Shown here: one piece after another, positions 48,050 to 56,416 of the stretch
How positions within the stretch are numbered: the first letter of the stretch is position 1
How the letters are laid out: every line of letters starts with the position of its first letter
Assembly: GCF_000250655.1 (NCBI RefSeq)
Contig: NC_016935.1
Location: forward strand, 5,660,001 to 5,724,000
Reading direction: 5' to 3'
DNA: 64,000 nt
Origin: Paenibacillus mucilaginosus 3016
GTDB taxonomy: Bacteria > Bacillota > Bacilli > Paenibacillales > NBRC-103111
Position numbers and translations under genes: made by a program
The notes under the pieces: model-generated
Told to the model about the DNA's origin: nothing
The model's database searches: none
Seen by the model: the letters and a program-made list of their open reading frames with translations, nothing else

Positions 48050-48826
48050 ATGGAGACGTTCACTCTGACCCGAAAAGAAATGGCGATTATTCTCCTCTCG
48101 CTGAAAGGAAAATCGGCTGCCGCTACACCGCTGACGGTCCTTCAGGAAGCCTGGAAGAAGAACCACCGCACCGAGGTGCAGCACGGCGCTTCGCTGTCCG
48201 CCTTCCTGTCGACGCAGCTGACCCCGGTGCTCGAGAAAATGATCAAGACCGAACGCGTGGAAGGCTTCTCCCTGCAGGAGATCGTCTCCCTCGGCAGCGG
48301 CATCGAATATACCCATATGTCCATCACATCCATGCAGAACTGGGTGAAGCGGGATTTTAAAGATTTCTTAGGATCGCCCAAAGTTGGCAAAAAATATTCG
48401 ATCGACCAGGCGGCCATGCTCTTCATCATCGACGACCTGAAGCACTGCCTTGACTTCGAATCGATCCGCCGGCTCTTCGAGATTATCTTCCAGAAGCCGG
48501 AGGACGAGACGGACGATCTGCTGGGCCCTGTCGACCTGTATGCCGCGTACTCGCGGCTGTTCGAGGAGCTTGACGCCAACGACGACCAGCTCATGGACGT
48601 ACAGGGCCATGTGGCCGGCCGGCGCAACCACGACCTGCTTACGGAGCTCACGATCCGCCAGAAGGCGGACCAGTATGCCTGCGCCATGGAGCACCTGAAC
48701 CCGCAGCAGCGGGAAGCGGTGCGCAACATGCTGTTCATTGCGATGATCTCCGTCCAGACGGCGTACTTCCACTCCATGGCCCGCCGGTACCTCAATGCCA
48801 CCCTGTTCCTGAACAACCTGAACTGA
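48050..48826 (+). CDS. DUF1836-domain protein
   Basis: 258 residues. The DUF1836 region (TSMQNWVKRDFKDFLGSPKVGKKYSIDQAAMLFIIDDLKHCLDFESI) holds a MerR-like helix-turn-helix. Bacillus members are small DNA-binding or signalling proteins of unknown role. The C-terminal part is helical (QKADQYACAMEHLNPQQREAVRNMLFIAMISVQTAYFHS). AGAGGAG supports the start. Single gene ending at a strong bidirectional hairpin. Confidence 0.78.
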   Translation: METFTLTRKEMAIILLSLKGKSAAATPLTVLQEAWKKNHRTEVQHGASLSAFLSTQLTPVLEKMIKTERVEGFSLQEIVSLGSGIEYTHMSITSMQNWVKRDFKDFLGSPKVGKKYSIDQAAMLFIIDDLKHCLDFESIRRLFEIIFQKPEDETDDLLGPVDLYAAYSRLFEELDANDDQLMDVQGHVAGRRNHDLLTELTIRQKADQYACAMEHLNPQQREAVRNMLFIAMISVQTAYFHSMARRYLNATLFLNNLN

Positions 48827-48890
48827 ACCTCCGGCGTGCAGCCGGCCCGTATCAAGATAAACGGCTCCGCTCTTTTATATTATTAAAAAT

Positions 48891-48925
48891 AAGATCGCCC
48901 CTCCACTGTGGAAGGGCGATCTTTT
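48891..48925. terminator. Bidirectional terminator
   Basis: AAGATCGCCC/GGGCGATCTT with 13-nt loop. It ends rightward in TTTT and leftward in TTATTTTTAAT, serving both converging genes. Confidence 0.85.
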
Positions 48926-48963
48926 GGGTGTCCGCACCTGCACCGGCTGAGCCGCTCGGGCGG

Positions 48964-50514
48964 TTACTTGAACTTCGCGTACTGCTCGTTGTACTCGGAG
49001 ATGATGGCGTCGCCGCCCTCCTTGCGCCACTTGTCTACCGCGGCCTGGAAGCCCTTCTCGTCGATCTTGCCCATGATGTACTGGTACGTCGCATCTGTGA
49101 TGATCTGCCCGAGGGGAACCCCGTTCTTGTCCTTCGTCGGAGAGCTGAAAGCGGCGGTCGGGTCGGTGATCAGGATCTTGTTGTTGTCCTCCATGCTGTC
49201 GTCAGTCTTCTTCTGCAGCGGATTCTCAACCAGCGGCTTCAGCCCCGCCACCGTCTCCGGACCGCCTACCCGCAGGCTGAGCAGCGGCCGGACCTCCCGG
49301 TCGTTCACGGCCACCTTCGCCGCGTCGGTCGGGATCTTCGCCTTGCCGTCCACCACTTCATAGTGCTCGCCTTCGATCCCGTAGTTGACGAGATTGTAGA
49401 CTTCGGGATTCATCAGACCGTCGAAGAACGACAGCACCTTTTTCAGTTCCGCTTCGGTCTTGACTGCGGATTTGGGGAACAGCACCATGTTGCCGTAGCC
49501 CGGTACGGACCATACCTCCTGCTTGCCGGTCGGGCCCGTGATCCGGTTGACCACATCAAGCTTCGTCTCCGGCATCGTCTTCGCCATATCGCGCTCATAG
49601 CCGGGGGCCGCGCAGATGCAGCCGATGTAGACGCCGGCCTTGCCGGATTTGAAGAAGGCTTCGTGGTCCGATTTGCTTGTCACCGAGAAATCCCGGTTGA
49701 TCAGCCCCTCGTCCACGAGCTTCTTGAAGAAATTCATCGTATCGAGATAGGCAGGGAACATGAACTCCGGCTGCAGCTTGCCGTCCTTCTCGCCCCAATA
49801 GTTCGGCGTGCCGAAGTAAGAGGAGACCGTCTTGAACGCGCCGTAGACGAGGTCGCTGCGGTCGGCGAGTCCGAACGTATCCGCTTTGCCGTCGCCGTCC
49901 GGGTCCTTCTCCTTGAACGCCTTCATCATCGTATAGAGATCATCCAGAGTCTGCGGCGCAGGCAGCCCCAGCTTGTCCGCCCAGTCCTTGCGGTAGATCA
50001 CGCCCTGCCTGGACAGCGGAGTCGCCTGATACACGCCGTAGATTTTGCCGTCGACGGCGCTGTTCTTGAGAACCGCAGGGTCCAGGTTGCTGAGGTACTT
50101 GTAATCCTTGAGATACGGGCCGATCTCCCAGAACTGTCCGTCCCGCAGCGCGCTCTTGAAGTTATTGTAGATCGCGACATTACCGACATAGACCGCCATC
50201 GGCAGGGTTTCGGTGGCGATCGCCGAGTTGACCTTTTCCTCATAAGAGCCGTTCGGCACCCAGCTGATCTTCAGCTTCGTGTTCGTCTTCTCCTCGATTC
50301 GGCTGAGCACCTTGTCATTCGGCACCTCGGGCGTATGCAGCACCGTCATGATGCTGAGCTCAAACGGCTTGTTCGGGTCCGCCGCTCCTTCCTGCGGGGA
50401 TGAGCTTGAGGAACCGGCGCCTGAAGAGCAGGCAGACATCGTCAGAAGCACGGCGGCGCAGGAGAGCGGCAGGAATGGGGCTCTCCCCCCGGCCCATTGG
50501 AATCGACGATTCAC
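48964..50514 (-). CDS. Sugar-binding lipoprotein of an ABC transporter (family 1, LplA-like)
   Basis: 516 residues from a GTG behind AGGAGG. A signal peptide ends at lipobox MSAC, then a Ser/Gly linker. The mature part (FELSIMTVLHTPEVPNDKVLSRIEEKTNTKLKISWVP, DPDGDGKADTFGLADRS) is typical of large Paenibacillus solute-binding proteins that serve oligosaccharides. No permease gene adjoins, so it must share a partner elsewhere. A perfect cre site lies 64 bp upstream, showing it is a carbon-regulated gene. Confidence 0.85.
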   Translation of the reverse strand: MNRRFQWAGGRAPFLPLSCAAVLLTMSACSSGAGSSSSSPQEGAADPNKPFELSIMTVLHTPEVPNDKVLSRIEEKTNTKLKISWVPNGSYEEKVNSAIATETLPMAVYVGNVAIYNNFKSALRDGQFWEIGPYLKDYKYLSNLDPAVLKNSAVDGKIYGVYQATPLSRQGVIYRKDWADKLGLPAPQTLDDLYTMMKAFKEKDPDGDGKADTFGLADRSDLVYGAFKTVSSYFGTPNYWGEKDGKLQPEFMFPAYLDTMNFFKKLVDEGLINRDFSVTSKSDHEAFFKSGKAGVYIGCICAAPGYERDMAKTMPETKLDVVNRITGPTGKQEVWSVPGYGNMVLFPKSAVKTEAELKKVLSFFDGLMNPEVYNLVNYGIEGEHYEVVDGKAKIPTDAAKVAVNDREVRPLLSLRVGGPETVAGLKPLVENPLQKKTDDSMEDNNKILITDPTAAFSSPTKDKNGVPLGQIITDATYQYIMGKIDEKGFQAAVDKWRKEGGDAIISEYNEQYAKFK

Positions 50515-50577
50515 GTAAAAACCTCCTAGTAGCGGTAATGGGTGGCGGCTTGCATTTTAGTTATGTTAACAATCAGA

Positions 50578-50591
50578 TGTTAACGCTTTCA
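50578..50591. promoter_or_regulatory. cre site upstream of the solute-binding protein
   Basis: On the minus strand TGAAAGCGTTAACA matches TGWAANCGNTNWCA at every fixed position, 64 bp before the GTG. Confidence 0.75.
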
Positions 50592-50678
50592 TTTTATAGC
50601 AAGTCATCTTCCGTTTCTTCCTTCTTCTTGACTTTTTCGGGCCAAACTTCATTATTTTTGTCATTCTGACATGCGAAG

Positions 50679-50708
50679 CAGCCCCTCTCCCTAATTGGAG
50701 ACGGGCTG
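50679..50708 (-). terminator. Hairpin after speD
   Basis: CAGCCC...TCTCC paired with GGAGA...GGGCTG, a stem with one mismatch, 22 bp after the stop. The T-tract is poor. Confidence 0.55.
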
Positions 50709-50730
50709 TACGTGATTTCTGCAGCGCAGA

Positions 50731-51549
50731 TCAGCTGCCGACGAAGGAGATGTTTTTGGCGTAGTAGATCTCGTCCATCTCCGTCTTGAGCCGGTCCGCG
50801 ATCTGCTCCTGTTCCTGCTTCGTCAGCTTGTCCTTCGTATAACCGAACAGATAGTTGTCGAGATCGAATTCCCGGAGCTTGCACTTCGTGTGGAAGATGT
50901 TCTCCTGATACACATTCACGTCGATCATGTCGTACATATCCTTGATCTCTTCCGGGATATAGTTCTGGATGGAGCTGATCTCGTGGTCGATGAACAGCTT
51001 GTGCCCGTGAATATCCCGCGTGAAGCCGCGCACACGGTAATCGATCGTCATGATGTCCGTATCGAAGGAATGGATGAGATAATTCAGCGTCTTCAGCGGC
51101 GAAATCTCCCCGCAGGTCGATACGTCGATGTCCGCCCGGAAGGTGCTGATCCCCTCGTCCGGATGATACTCGGGGTACGTATGCACCGTGATATGGCTCT
51201 TGTCGAGCTGCATCACGACCGTGGACGGCAGCGGCCCCGGCGACTCCTCGAACGACTCCGTCGGCACCTCGACGACCGGCCCTTCGGATACGAGCACCGT
51301 GACGCTCGCCCCCTGGGGCACATAATCCTGCTTCGCGATGTTAAGCACATGCGCGCCGATAATCTCCGCCACATTCTTCAGAATTTTGGTCAGCCGGTCG
51401 GCATTGTACTGTTCATCGATATATTCAATGTAGGCTTCGCGTTCTTCCTTGGTCTTCGTGAAGCAGATGTCGTACATGTTGAAGCTGAGCGATTTCGTGA
51501 GATTATTGAAGCCATGCAGTGTCACTCGCTGTTCCGGCGTTAGTTTCAT
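50731..51549 (-). CDS. speD: S-adenosylmethionine decarboxylase, long (E. coli) type
   Basis: 272 residues from the ATG at 51549 with AGGAG upstream; a longer frame has no site. It makes the aminopropyl donor for spermidine. The self-cleavage site is [14 protein letters not shown], where the Ser becomes pyruvoyl, followed by [23 protein letters not shown] and [19 protein letters not shown]. Length and motifs match the Enterobacterial SpeD class, not the 126-residue Bacillus subtilis form. No speE is nearby. Confidence 0.9.
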   Translation of the reverse strand: MKLTPEQRVTLHGFNNLTKSLSFNMYDICFTKTKEEREAYIEYIDEQYNADRLTKILKNVAEIIGAHVLNIAKQDYVPQGASVTVLVSEGPVVEVPTESFEESPGPLPSTVVMQLDKSHITVHTYPEYHPDEGISTFRADIDVSTCGEISPLKTLNYLIHSFDTDIMTIDYRVRGFTRDIHGHKLFIDHEISSIQNYIPEEIKDMYDMIDVNVYQENIFHTKCKLREFDLDNYLFGYTKDKLTKQEQEQIADRLKTEMDEIYYAKNISFVGS

Positions 51550-51713
51550 AAGCGATGTCTCCTTCTGGTAACAGTGTTTGGGACCACCCATGTTCCCTTG
51601 CGGCTTTTCGTTCTCTCCGTAGCACAGCGGCATACATACTATGTTTACCCATTCTTACTAAGAAAAAACACACCTGTGCCGGCAGGGGCATTGCGGGGGC
51701 GGGTAACAACGCA

Positions 51714-51736
51714 AAAACCCGCTCCGGAGAGCGGGC
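51714..51736 (-). terminator. Terminator of the second protease/stalk unit
   Basis: CCCGCTC/GAGCGGG with a 4-nt loop and five Ts read leftward, 20 bp after the stop. Confidence 0.85.
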
Positions 51737-51755
51737 AGGGGTTGCTGTTTCCTTC

Positions 51756-53633
51756 TTATGGAACCTGAATGGACAGAATCGCAGCTTTAATCTGTTTTTT
51801 AAGAGTTTCGGTGTACAGCGCATTTGGCTGGTAGCCATGAGCCACATAGGTCGTTCCGTCTTTCTCAAAGACACATACAATCGAAGTTGTCATCCCAGCT
51901 TCGAAAACATTCCAATGAGCGTTCACTCCGGCAATGGTTTCGGATTTACTTTCGATATCCTTGATCTCTACTTCGTCTTCTTCCTTGATGGCATTTTTCA
52001 AGTGGGTGATCATTTCCTGAGGCGTAACACCGACATCCTCATATGCCAACACGCTGAACTTGCCTACTCCTGTTCCGAACTGAAGCATGTTCGATTCAGC
52101 CGAACTGTTCTGTTTCCAGTGAGCAGGAACCGTCACATGAAAACCATATGCTTTGTTTCGGACCAAGCTCGTTTGCGAACGGTCCGCATCCGCCGCATCT
52201 TTCAGATCACCGATGGACGAGGATGGCTGCGTAACCTTAAGGGAATTCAGCGTATCCTTTATCAGCATCTCGGAAAGATCAGCTTCTTTCTCGAAATCAA
52301 AATGAATTTGATATTTATAATTGCCTTTGATGAAAAATACATTCTCCACGGCCGACCAGCTCTTTTTGTCGATCGTAGTCTTGGAACGGAGGGCTACAGC
52401 CGGATTGCCGTCCACCGTCGTGCTGCGCTGGGCATCCATCTTTCGGTAATCGGCAACAAACATGTCTTCAAATCGCTTCGCCACCCGGTCAACCCAAGGC
52501 TGAAGTGAATCCTTGTCCGCTTTGGACGAAATCGTCATTGTGATGAACTTGCTCTTCTTCGGGTCATAGAAGAGAATTTCATCGTCCTGGTTTTCGGCCT
52601 TCTCCCAGTCCGCTGGCAGTTTCAAGGAATAGCCGTACGTTTCATCTGTGTAGGTCCGATAGCCGTTTTTTACCGTAGACAGGTCCTTTACCGTGCTGTC
52701 ACTCGAGTTGAACTTCACTTGGAAGCTGTCCAGCAAATTCTGATACTTGCTGTATTTGGCAGGGTTCTTGTAATCTTCCTCTTTCTCCACATAAAAAATA
52801 AGAATGTATAGACGGTCCCCGCTCTGGTATGCTCTATGTTCGAATACCCCGTCATCATCTTGGGTTACGATGAGTGCGTATGGCATTTGACCTTGTTTTA
52901 CAAAGGTCTTTTTGAGGACTTTCCCTTCCGTTTCATCGGATAAGCGGCTAATCAGCGCATCCTCGGACATGTTCTCGGTGACGCCCGTTTCTGCCTGCAC
53001 GCTCATGCGGAATTCGCCGTCTGCATCTTCAAAGCCGACAAAATCCTCCTGGAAGCTCTGGTAATCCTTGATCAGGCCGGTCGGATATTTCATGGACCAG
53101 CCATAATAGCTGTTCCCGATCTGAGTCTTGCCGAGATCCGTATCGATACTGCTTCCGCCAGAAGAAGCCTCGGCAGATCCTGTAATAGTGATCTGCTTAG
53201 TAGCATCATCATAAGCTACCTTAGCCCCGAATTTTTCGGAGATGAATCGCAATGGCACCATCGTCGTGCCGTTTTGAAGCTCCGGCGCGGCCTCCAATGT
53301 TTCCTGCACACCGTTTACTGTGGCTGTCGTACTGCCGATTTGAAGAGACAAGGAAGTTTGACCGCTCTTCAGTCCTACCGTCTTTGTCTCCGAATCCCAA
53401 GTCAGTACCGCGCCGAAGGCTGTTGTGATAACCCGCAGCGGAACCAATGTCGATCCGTTCGAAATATACGGCTTTTCCACAGTGATCGCTTCATTATTCA
53501 CTTTAAGGACATCCTGCCCGAGTGTAAGCTCGATATGTACCTGCTTGCCGGAATCGGCAGCCCATGCACCTGCCGGAACAGCCGCATTCCACAGCAGCAG
53601 CGAACCTAATCCCAATTTCCATATTGCCTTCAT
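51756..53633 (-). CDS. Secreted copper-amine-oxidase-type stalk protein with three PsbP/DcrB-like domains (copy B)
   Basis: 625 residues from the ATG at 53633 (GGAGAG upstream). A signal peptide ends at AWAAD. Residues 40-155 are the stalk-type copper-amine-oxidase N domain, with repeated GSTLVPLRVITTAFGAVLTWD and GTTMVPLRFISEKFGAKVAYD motifs. Three alpha-beta domains follow, each opening with a YGxxxxxPxxW-like strand (YGWSMKYP, YGYSLKLPADW, YGFHVTVPAHW), typical of PsbP/DcrB-like secreted proteins. It begins 16 bp after the protease stop, so they form a unit. About 70% of residues look identical to copy A by eye. Confidence 0.8.
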   Translation of the reverse strand: MKAIWKLGLGSLLLWNAAVPAGAWAADSGKQVHIELTLGQDVLKVNNEAITVEKPYISNGSTLVPLRVITTAFGAVLTWDSETKTVGLKSGQTSLSLQIGSTTATVNGVQETLEAAPELQNGTTMVPLRFISEKFGAKVAYDDATKQITITGSAEASSGGSSIDTDLGKTQIGNSYYGWSMKYPTGLIKDYQSFQEDFVGFEDADGEFRMSVQAETGVTENMSEDALISRLSDETEGKVLKKTFVKQGQMPYALIVTQDDDGVFEHRAYQSGDRLYILIFYVEKEEDYKNPAKYSKYQNLLDSFQVKFNSSDSTVKDLSTVKNGYRTYTDETYGYSLKLPADWEKAENQDDEILFYDPKKSKFITMTISSKADKDSLQPWVDRVAKRFEDMFVADYRKMDAQRSTTVDGNPAVALRSKTTIDKKSWSAVENVFFIKGNYKYQIHFDFEKEADLSEMLIKDTLNSLKVTQPSSSIGDLKDAADADRSQTSLVRNKAYGFHVTVPAHWKQNSSAESNMLQFGTGVGKFSVLAYEDVGVTPQEMITHLKNAIKEEDEVEIKDIESKSETIAGVNAHWNVFEAGMTTSIVCVFEKDGTTYVAHGYQPNALYTETLKKQIKAAILSIQVP

Positions 53634-53649
53634 GTTGTCACTCTCCGTG

Positions 53650-54780
53650 TTAGTTCGTCTTGATTTCAACCAAAGTGATTTCTTTCTGCACCAAATCGCC
53701 GCCGGACTGAAGGGTCAGCGTAATTTTGTCCCCAGGCAGGTACTGCTTCAGGTACTCATTAAGATCCACGATACTCTTCAGATTCTTGTCTCCGATGGAG
53801 TAGAGCACATCCCCTTCCTTAATCCCGGCCGACGCTGCGGAAGTTCCTGGATGGATCCGGGAGACTCGAAGCGGCTCGTCGGTTGGAAGCCCGACAATGG
53901 CGGCCCAGCTTTCTTCCACATCCAGACCAAGCCCCGGATGCTTTACATAGCCGTAGGTTAAAAAGTGCTTCAATACGTACTGCACCGTGTCCGAAGGGAT
54001 GGCAAAACCGAGTCCGTCGACACCCGCAGCCGAAAGCTTAAGGGAGTTGATACCGATGATTTCCCCTTTGAGGTTCACCAAGGCTCCTCCACTGTTCCCC
54101 GGGTTAATCGCCGCGTCCGTCTGAATCAGGCGGTACGTACTGTGAAGTGAACGGTCCATACCGCTGACGACACCGACGGATACGGAGTTACGCAGAGCAA
54201 AGGAGATCGGGGTACCAATGGCAACAACCGTCTCTCCCACAACCAGTTCGCTGCTCTTCGCAAATTCGGCTGTCGGAAGACCTTCAGCTTCAATCTTAAC
54301 AAGGGCGAGATCGCTCTCTTCATCGATATGTGTCGTCGTTCCCTTATACTGCTTGCCGTCCGCGGTGACTACGATCAGCTGGCTCATCTCTTTGACTACG
54401 TGGGCATTCGTAATAATAAGTCCATTCGACTGCACGATCACCCCTGTGCCATGAGCCAAGTTATAGCGATTGTCCGACGATGAACTGTTCCCGATCGGTT
54501 TGCCGATAATCCCGACAGTTGCAGGAGACACCTTCTTCACCGCATCCGGGACAGCAGATGGGGCAATATAGCTGAAACGATTGGCATCCGCCAGGAAAGT
54601 TCCGTCCCCTCCCAGTGTTCGTACCACATCGGATGCTTTAACATACAGCTCCCCATTCATCTGGGCTGCCGCCCATGTCACGGGCTGAGCTTGTCCGCCC
54701 TGCGCTACGGCACCGCCCGCTCCAAGAACCAGTGATAGCATCGCCGCACAGCCAATAATCCTATTGCGCTTAAGCTTCAA
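53650..54780 (-). CDS. Secreted trypsin-like S1C protease with PDZ domain (copy B)
   Basis: 376 residues from a TTG preceded by GAAGGGAAG. A signal peptide covers about 1-26. A short stalk-like segment (WAAAQMNGELYVKASDVVRTLGGDGTFLAD) precedes the HtrA/DegP-type protease. The triad is His127 (NAHVV), Asp157 (SDLALVKI), Ser230 (GNSGGALV). A PDZ domain lies at about 295-370 (AGIKEGDVLYSIGDKNL). The membrane anchor of Bacillus HtrA is missing, so it should be released or bound to the wall, perhaps through the stalk protein. A conserved element lies about 75 bp upstream. Confidence 0.85.
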   Translation of the reverse strand: MKLKRNRIIGCAAMLSLVLGAGGAVAQGGQAQPVTWAAAQMNGELYVKASDVVRTLGGDGTFLADANRFSYIAPSAVPDAVKKVSPATVGIIGKPIGNSSSSDNRYNLAHGTGVIVQSNGLIITNAHVVKEMSQLIVVTADGKQYKGTTTHIDEESDLALVKIEAEGLPTAEFAKSSELVVGETVVAIGTPISFALRNSVSVGVVSGMDRSLHSTYRLIQTDAAINPGNSGGALVNLKGEIIGINSLKLSAAGVDGLGFAIPSDTVQYVLKHFLTYGYVKHPGLGLDVEESWAAIVGLPTDEPLRVSRIHPGTSAASAGIKEGDVLYSIGDKNLKSIVDLNEYLKQYLPGDKITLTLQSGGDLVQKEITLVEIKTN

Positions 54781-54848
54781 ACGTTGATCTTCCCTTCATC
54801 TAGTCCGCCGCAGCGGAGGCCATCATACCAATGGACTATAGTGATATG

Positions 54849-54901
54849 CTGCCTTTTGTCGTATTTATATGAATATAAGCGATTTTTATGGAGCTGTCGA
54901 C
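54849..54901. promoter_or_regulatory. Conserved upstream element of protease copy B
   Basis: CTTTTGTCGTAT, then ATATGAAT, ending CTGTCGAC about 42 bp later. The same set of blocks, with the same spacing to within one base, precedes protease copy A at 59520-59572. Confidence 0.6.
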
Positions 54902-54933
54902 GATTTTTTTCCCGGATTTGGGAAAAAGCAAAA

Positions 54934-54954
54934 GAAAGAGGCCTCAGCCTCTTT
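54934..54954 (-). terminator. Terminator of MFS gene B
   Basis: GAAAGAGGC/GCCTCTTTC with a 3-nt loop, followed leftward by TTTTGCTTTTTC, 29 bp after the stop. Confidence 0.8.
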
Positions 54955-54982
54955 CCTTGATGACACGAGATGCAGCACCTGG

Positions 54983-56188
54983 CTACGCCGGAAGCTCCTG
55001 TCTGCTGGCCCCGGCAGCCGCCGGCCGGTACAGCAGACCGAGCAGTGCGAACAGGACGAAGACACCGCCGAGCCAGTAAAACATACTGTGAATGGAAAAG
55101 TACTCCATGCTGAAGCCGCCGATGTTCGGACCGAGAATGCTGCCGGCGCTGAACAGCACGGACGCGATCACATTGGTCCGCGGCAGCACCGCCCGGGGCA
55201 CCACATCCGCCGCGTAAGCAAGCCCCAGCGTATAGAAGGAGCCCACCGCTCCGCCGGCCAGGGCGAACAGCCCAAGCAGAACATACGGGCTGCCGCCCGC
55301 GAAGAACGGAACGGCCAGGAAGGCTGCGCCTCCCAGCAGGCCGGAGACCATCAGCACCGGGCGGCGTCCCCACTTGTCGCTCCACATACCGAGCGGCAGC
55401 TGAAGCACCAGCGATCCGATCCCGAGCGCAGGCAGCAGGAGCGAGATCCAGGTGTCACTGAAGCCCGCACGAAGACCGTACACCGGGAAGTTGCTGTTCA
55501 GGGACGATTCCATGTAGCCGTACAGCAGCGACGTCAGCAGGGCGAACCAGGCCAGGCGGAACACGGCCGGATAGCCGGCCGATGCCCGCTCCCCCGCTTC
55601 CGCCGTCTGCGGAAAGCTGCTGCGGAGCCGCAGCACAAGCAGCAGCGACATGGCGGAGAGGACGGCGGCCGCAAGGAACGGCACACTCTGTCCGAAGATC
55701 AGCAGGTTAATGCCTAGCGGCCCGATGCTGAAGCCAACGCCGTAGGCCATGCCGTAGAGCGAGATATAGCGGCCGCGCCGGTCCGCCGGCGAGGATGAGA
55801 CGATCCACAGCTGGGTGGCATAGTGCAGCCCGCTGTCCCCCGCCCCAACCGCAATGCGCAGCAGGAGCCACACCCAGTAATGCGGGAACAGCGGGAAGAG
55901 GACCAGCGCCGCACAGACGATCACCATACCGGTGACGATCACGGGCTTGTAGCCGAACCGCCGTACCGGCTTCTCAATCCAGAACATGGTGGCAAAGATG
56001 CCGACATACAAGGCGGCCGCATTAAGTCCGTTCACACCGGACGAGATTCCCGTCTGCTCGAGCATAAGGGTCAGAAGCGGGAGCAGCAGTCCCTGATTCA
56101 TGCCGGCTACGATCACCACTGTAATGAGAATCAGATAATGCCGGAGAGGAATCGAAGCATCGGCTGTGTTAGGCTTATTCGGATGCAA
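54983..56188 (-). CDS. MFS exporter (copy B)
   Basis: 401 residues from a TTG behind GGAGAATG. It has twelve hydrophobic segments. The MFS loop is FWIEKPVRRFGYKPVIV after segment two, and RIAVGAGDSGLHYATQLWIVSSSPADRRGRYISLYGMAYG is motif B/C-like. It resembles drug:H+ antiporter-type exporters. It lies between the two protease/stalk units, upstream of the second, but with its own terminator. Confidence 0.85.
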   Translation of the reverse strand: MHPNKPNTADASIPLRHYLILITVVIVAGMNQGLLLPLLTLMLEQTGISSGVNGLNAAALYVGIFATMFWIEKPVRRFGYKPVIVTGMVIVCAALVLFPLFPHYWVWLLLRIAVGAGDSGLHYATQLWIVSSSPADRRGRYISLYGMAYGVGFSIGPLGINLLIFGQSVPFLAAAVLSAMSLLLVLRLRSSFPQTAEAGERASAGYPAVFRLAWFALLTSLLYGYMESSLNSNFPVYGLRAGFSDTWISLLLPALGIGSLVLQLPLGMWSDKWGRRPVLMVSGLLGGAAFLAVPFFAGGSPYVLLGLFALAGGAVGSFYTLGLAYAADVVPRAVLPRTNVIASVLFSAGSILGPNIGGFSMEYFSIHSMFYWLGGVFVLFALLGLLYRPAAAGASRQELPA

Positions 56189-56324
56189 GACACATTCTCC
56201 TTTGGAAGGCCAGATTGGATGTTCATACTGGAACTAATTTCCTTATATGTGCCCCAAGGGCACGCCAGACTATTGTATCTGATCGTTGGTCAAAAATGAA
56301 CCCCTTTTATTGCTCATAAAAACA

Positions 56325-56379
56325 AGAAAAAAACCTGCCTTCCATTCCCCCAGTGAAGGAGAAAGATGGAAACAGGTTT
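56325..56379 (-). terminator. Terminator of the first protease/stalk unit
   Basis: AAACCTG...CCAT paired with ATGG...CAGGTTT, a stem with internal loop, and seven Ts read leftward, 38 bp after the stop. Confidence 0.8.
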
Positions 56380-56416
56380 GAACCATCCAACCGACTTTAT
56401 TCAGACTTTTACAGTA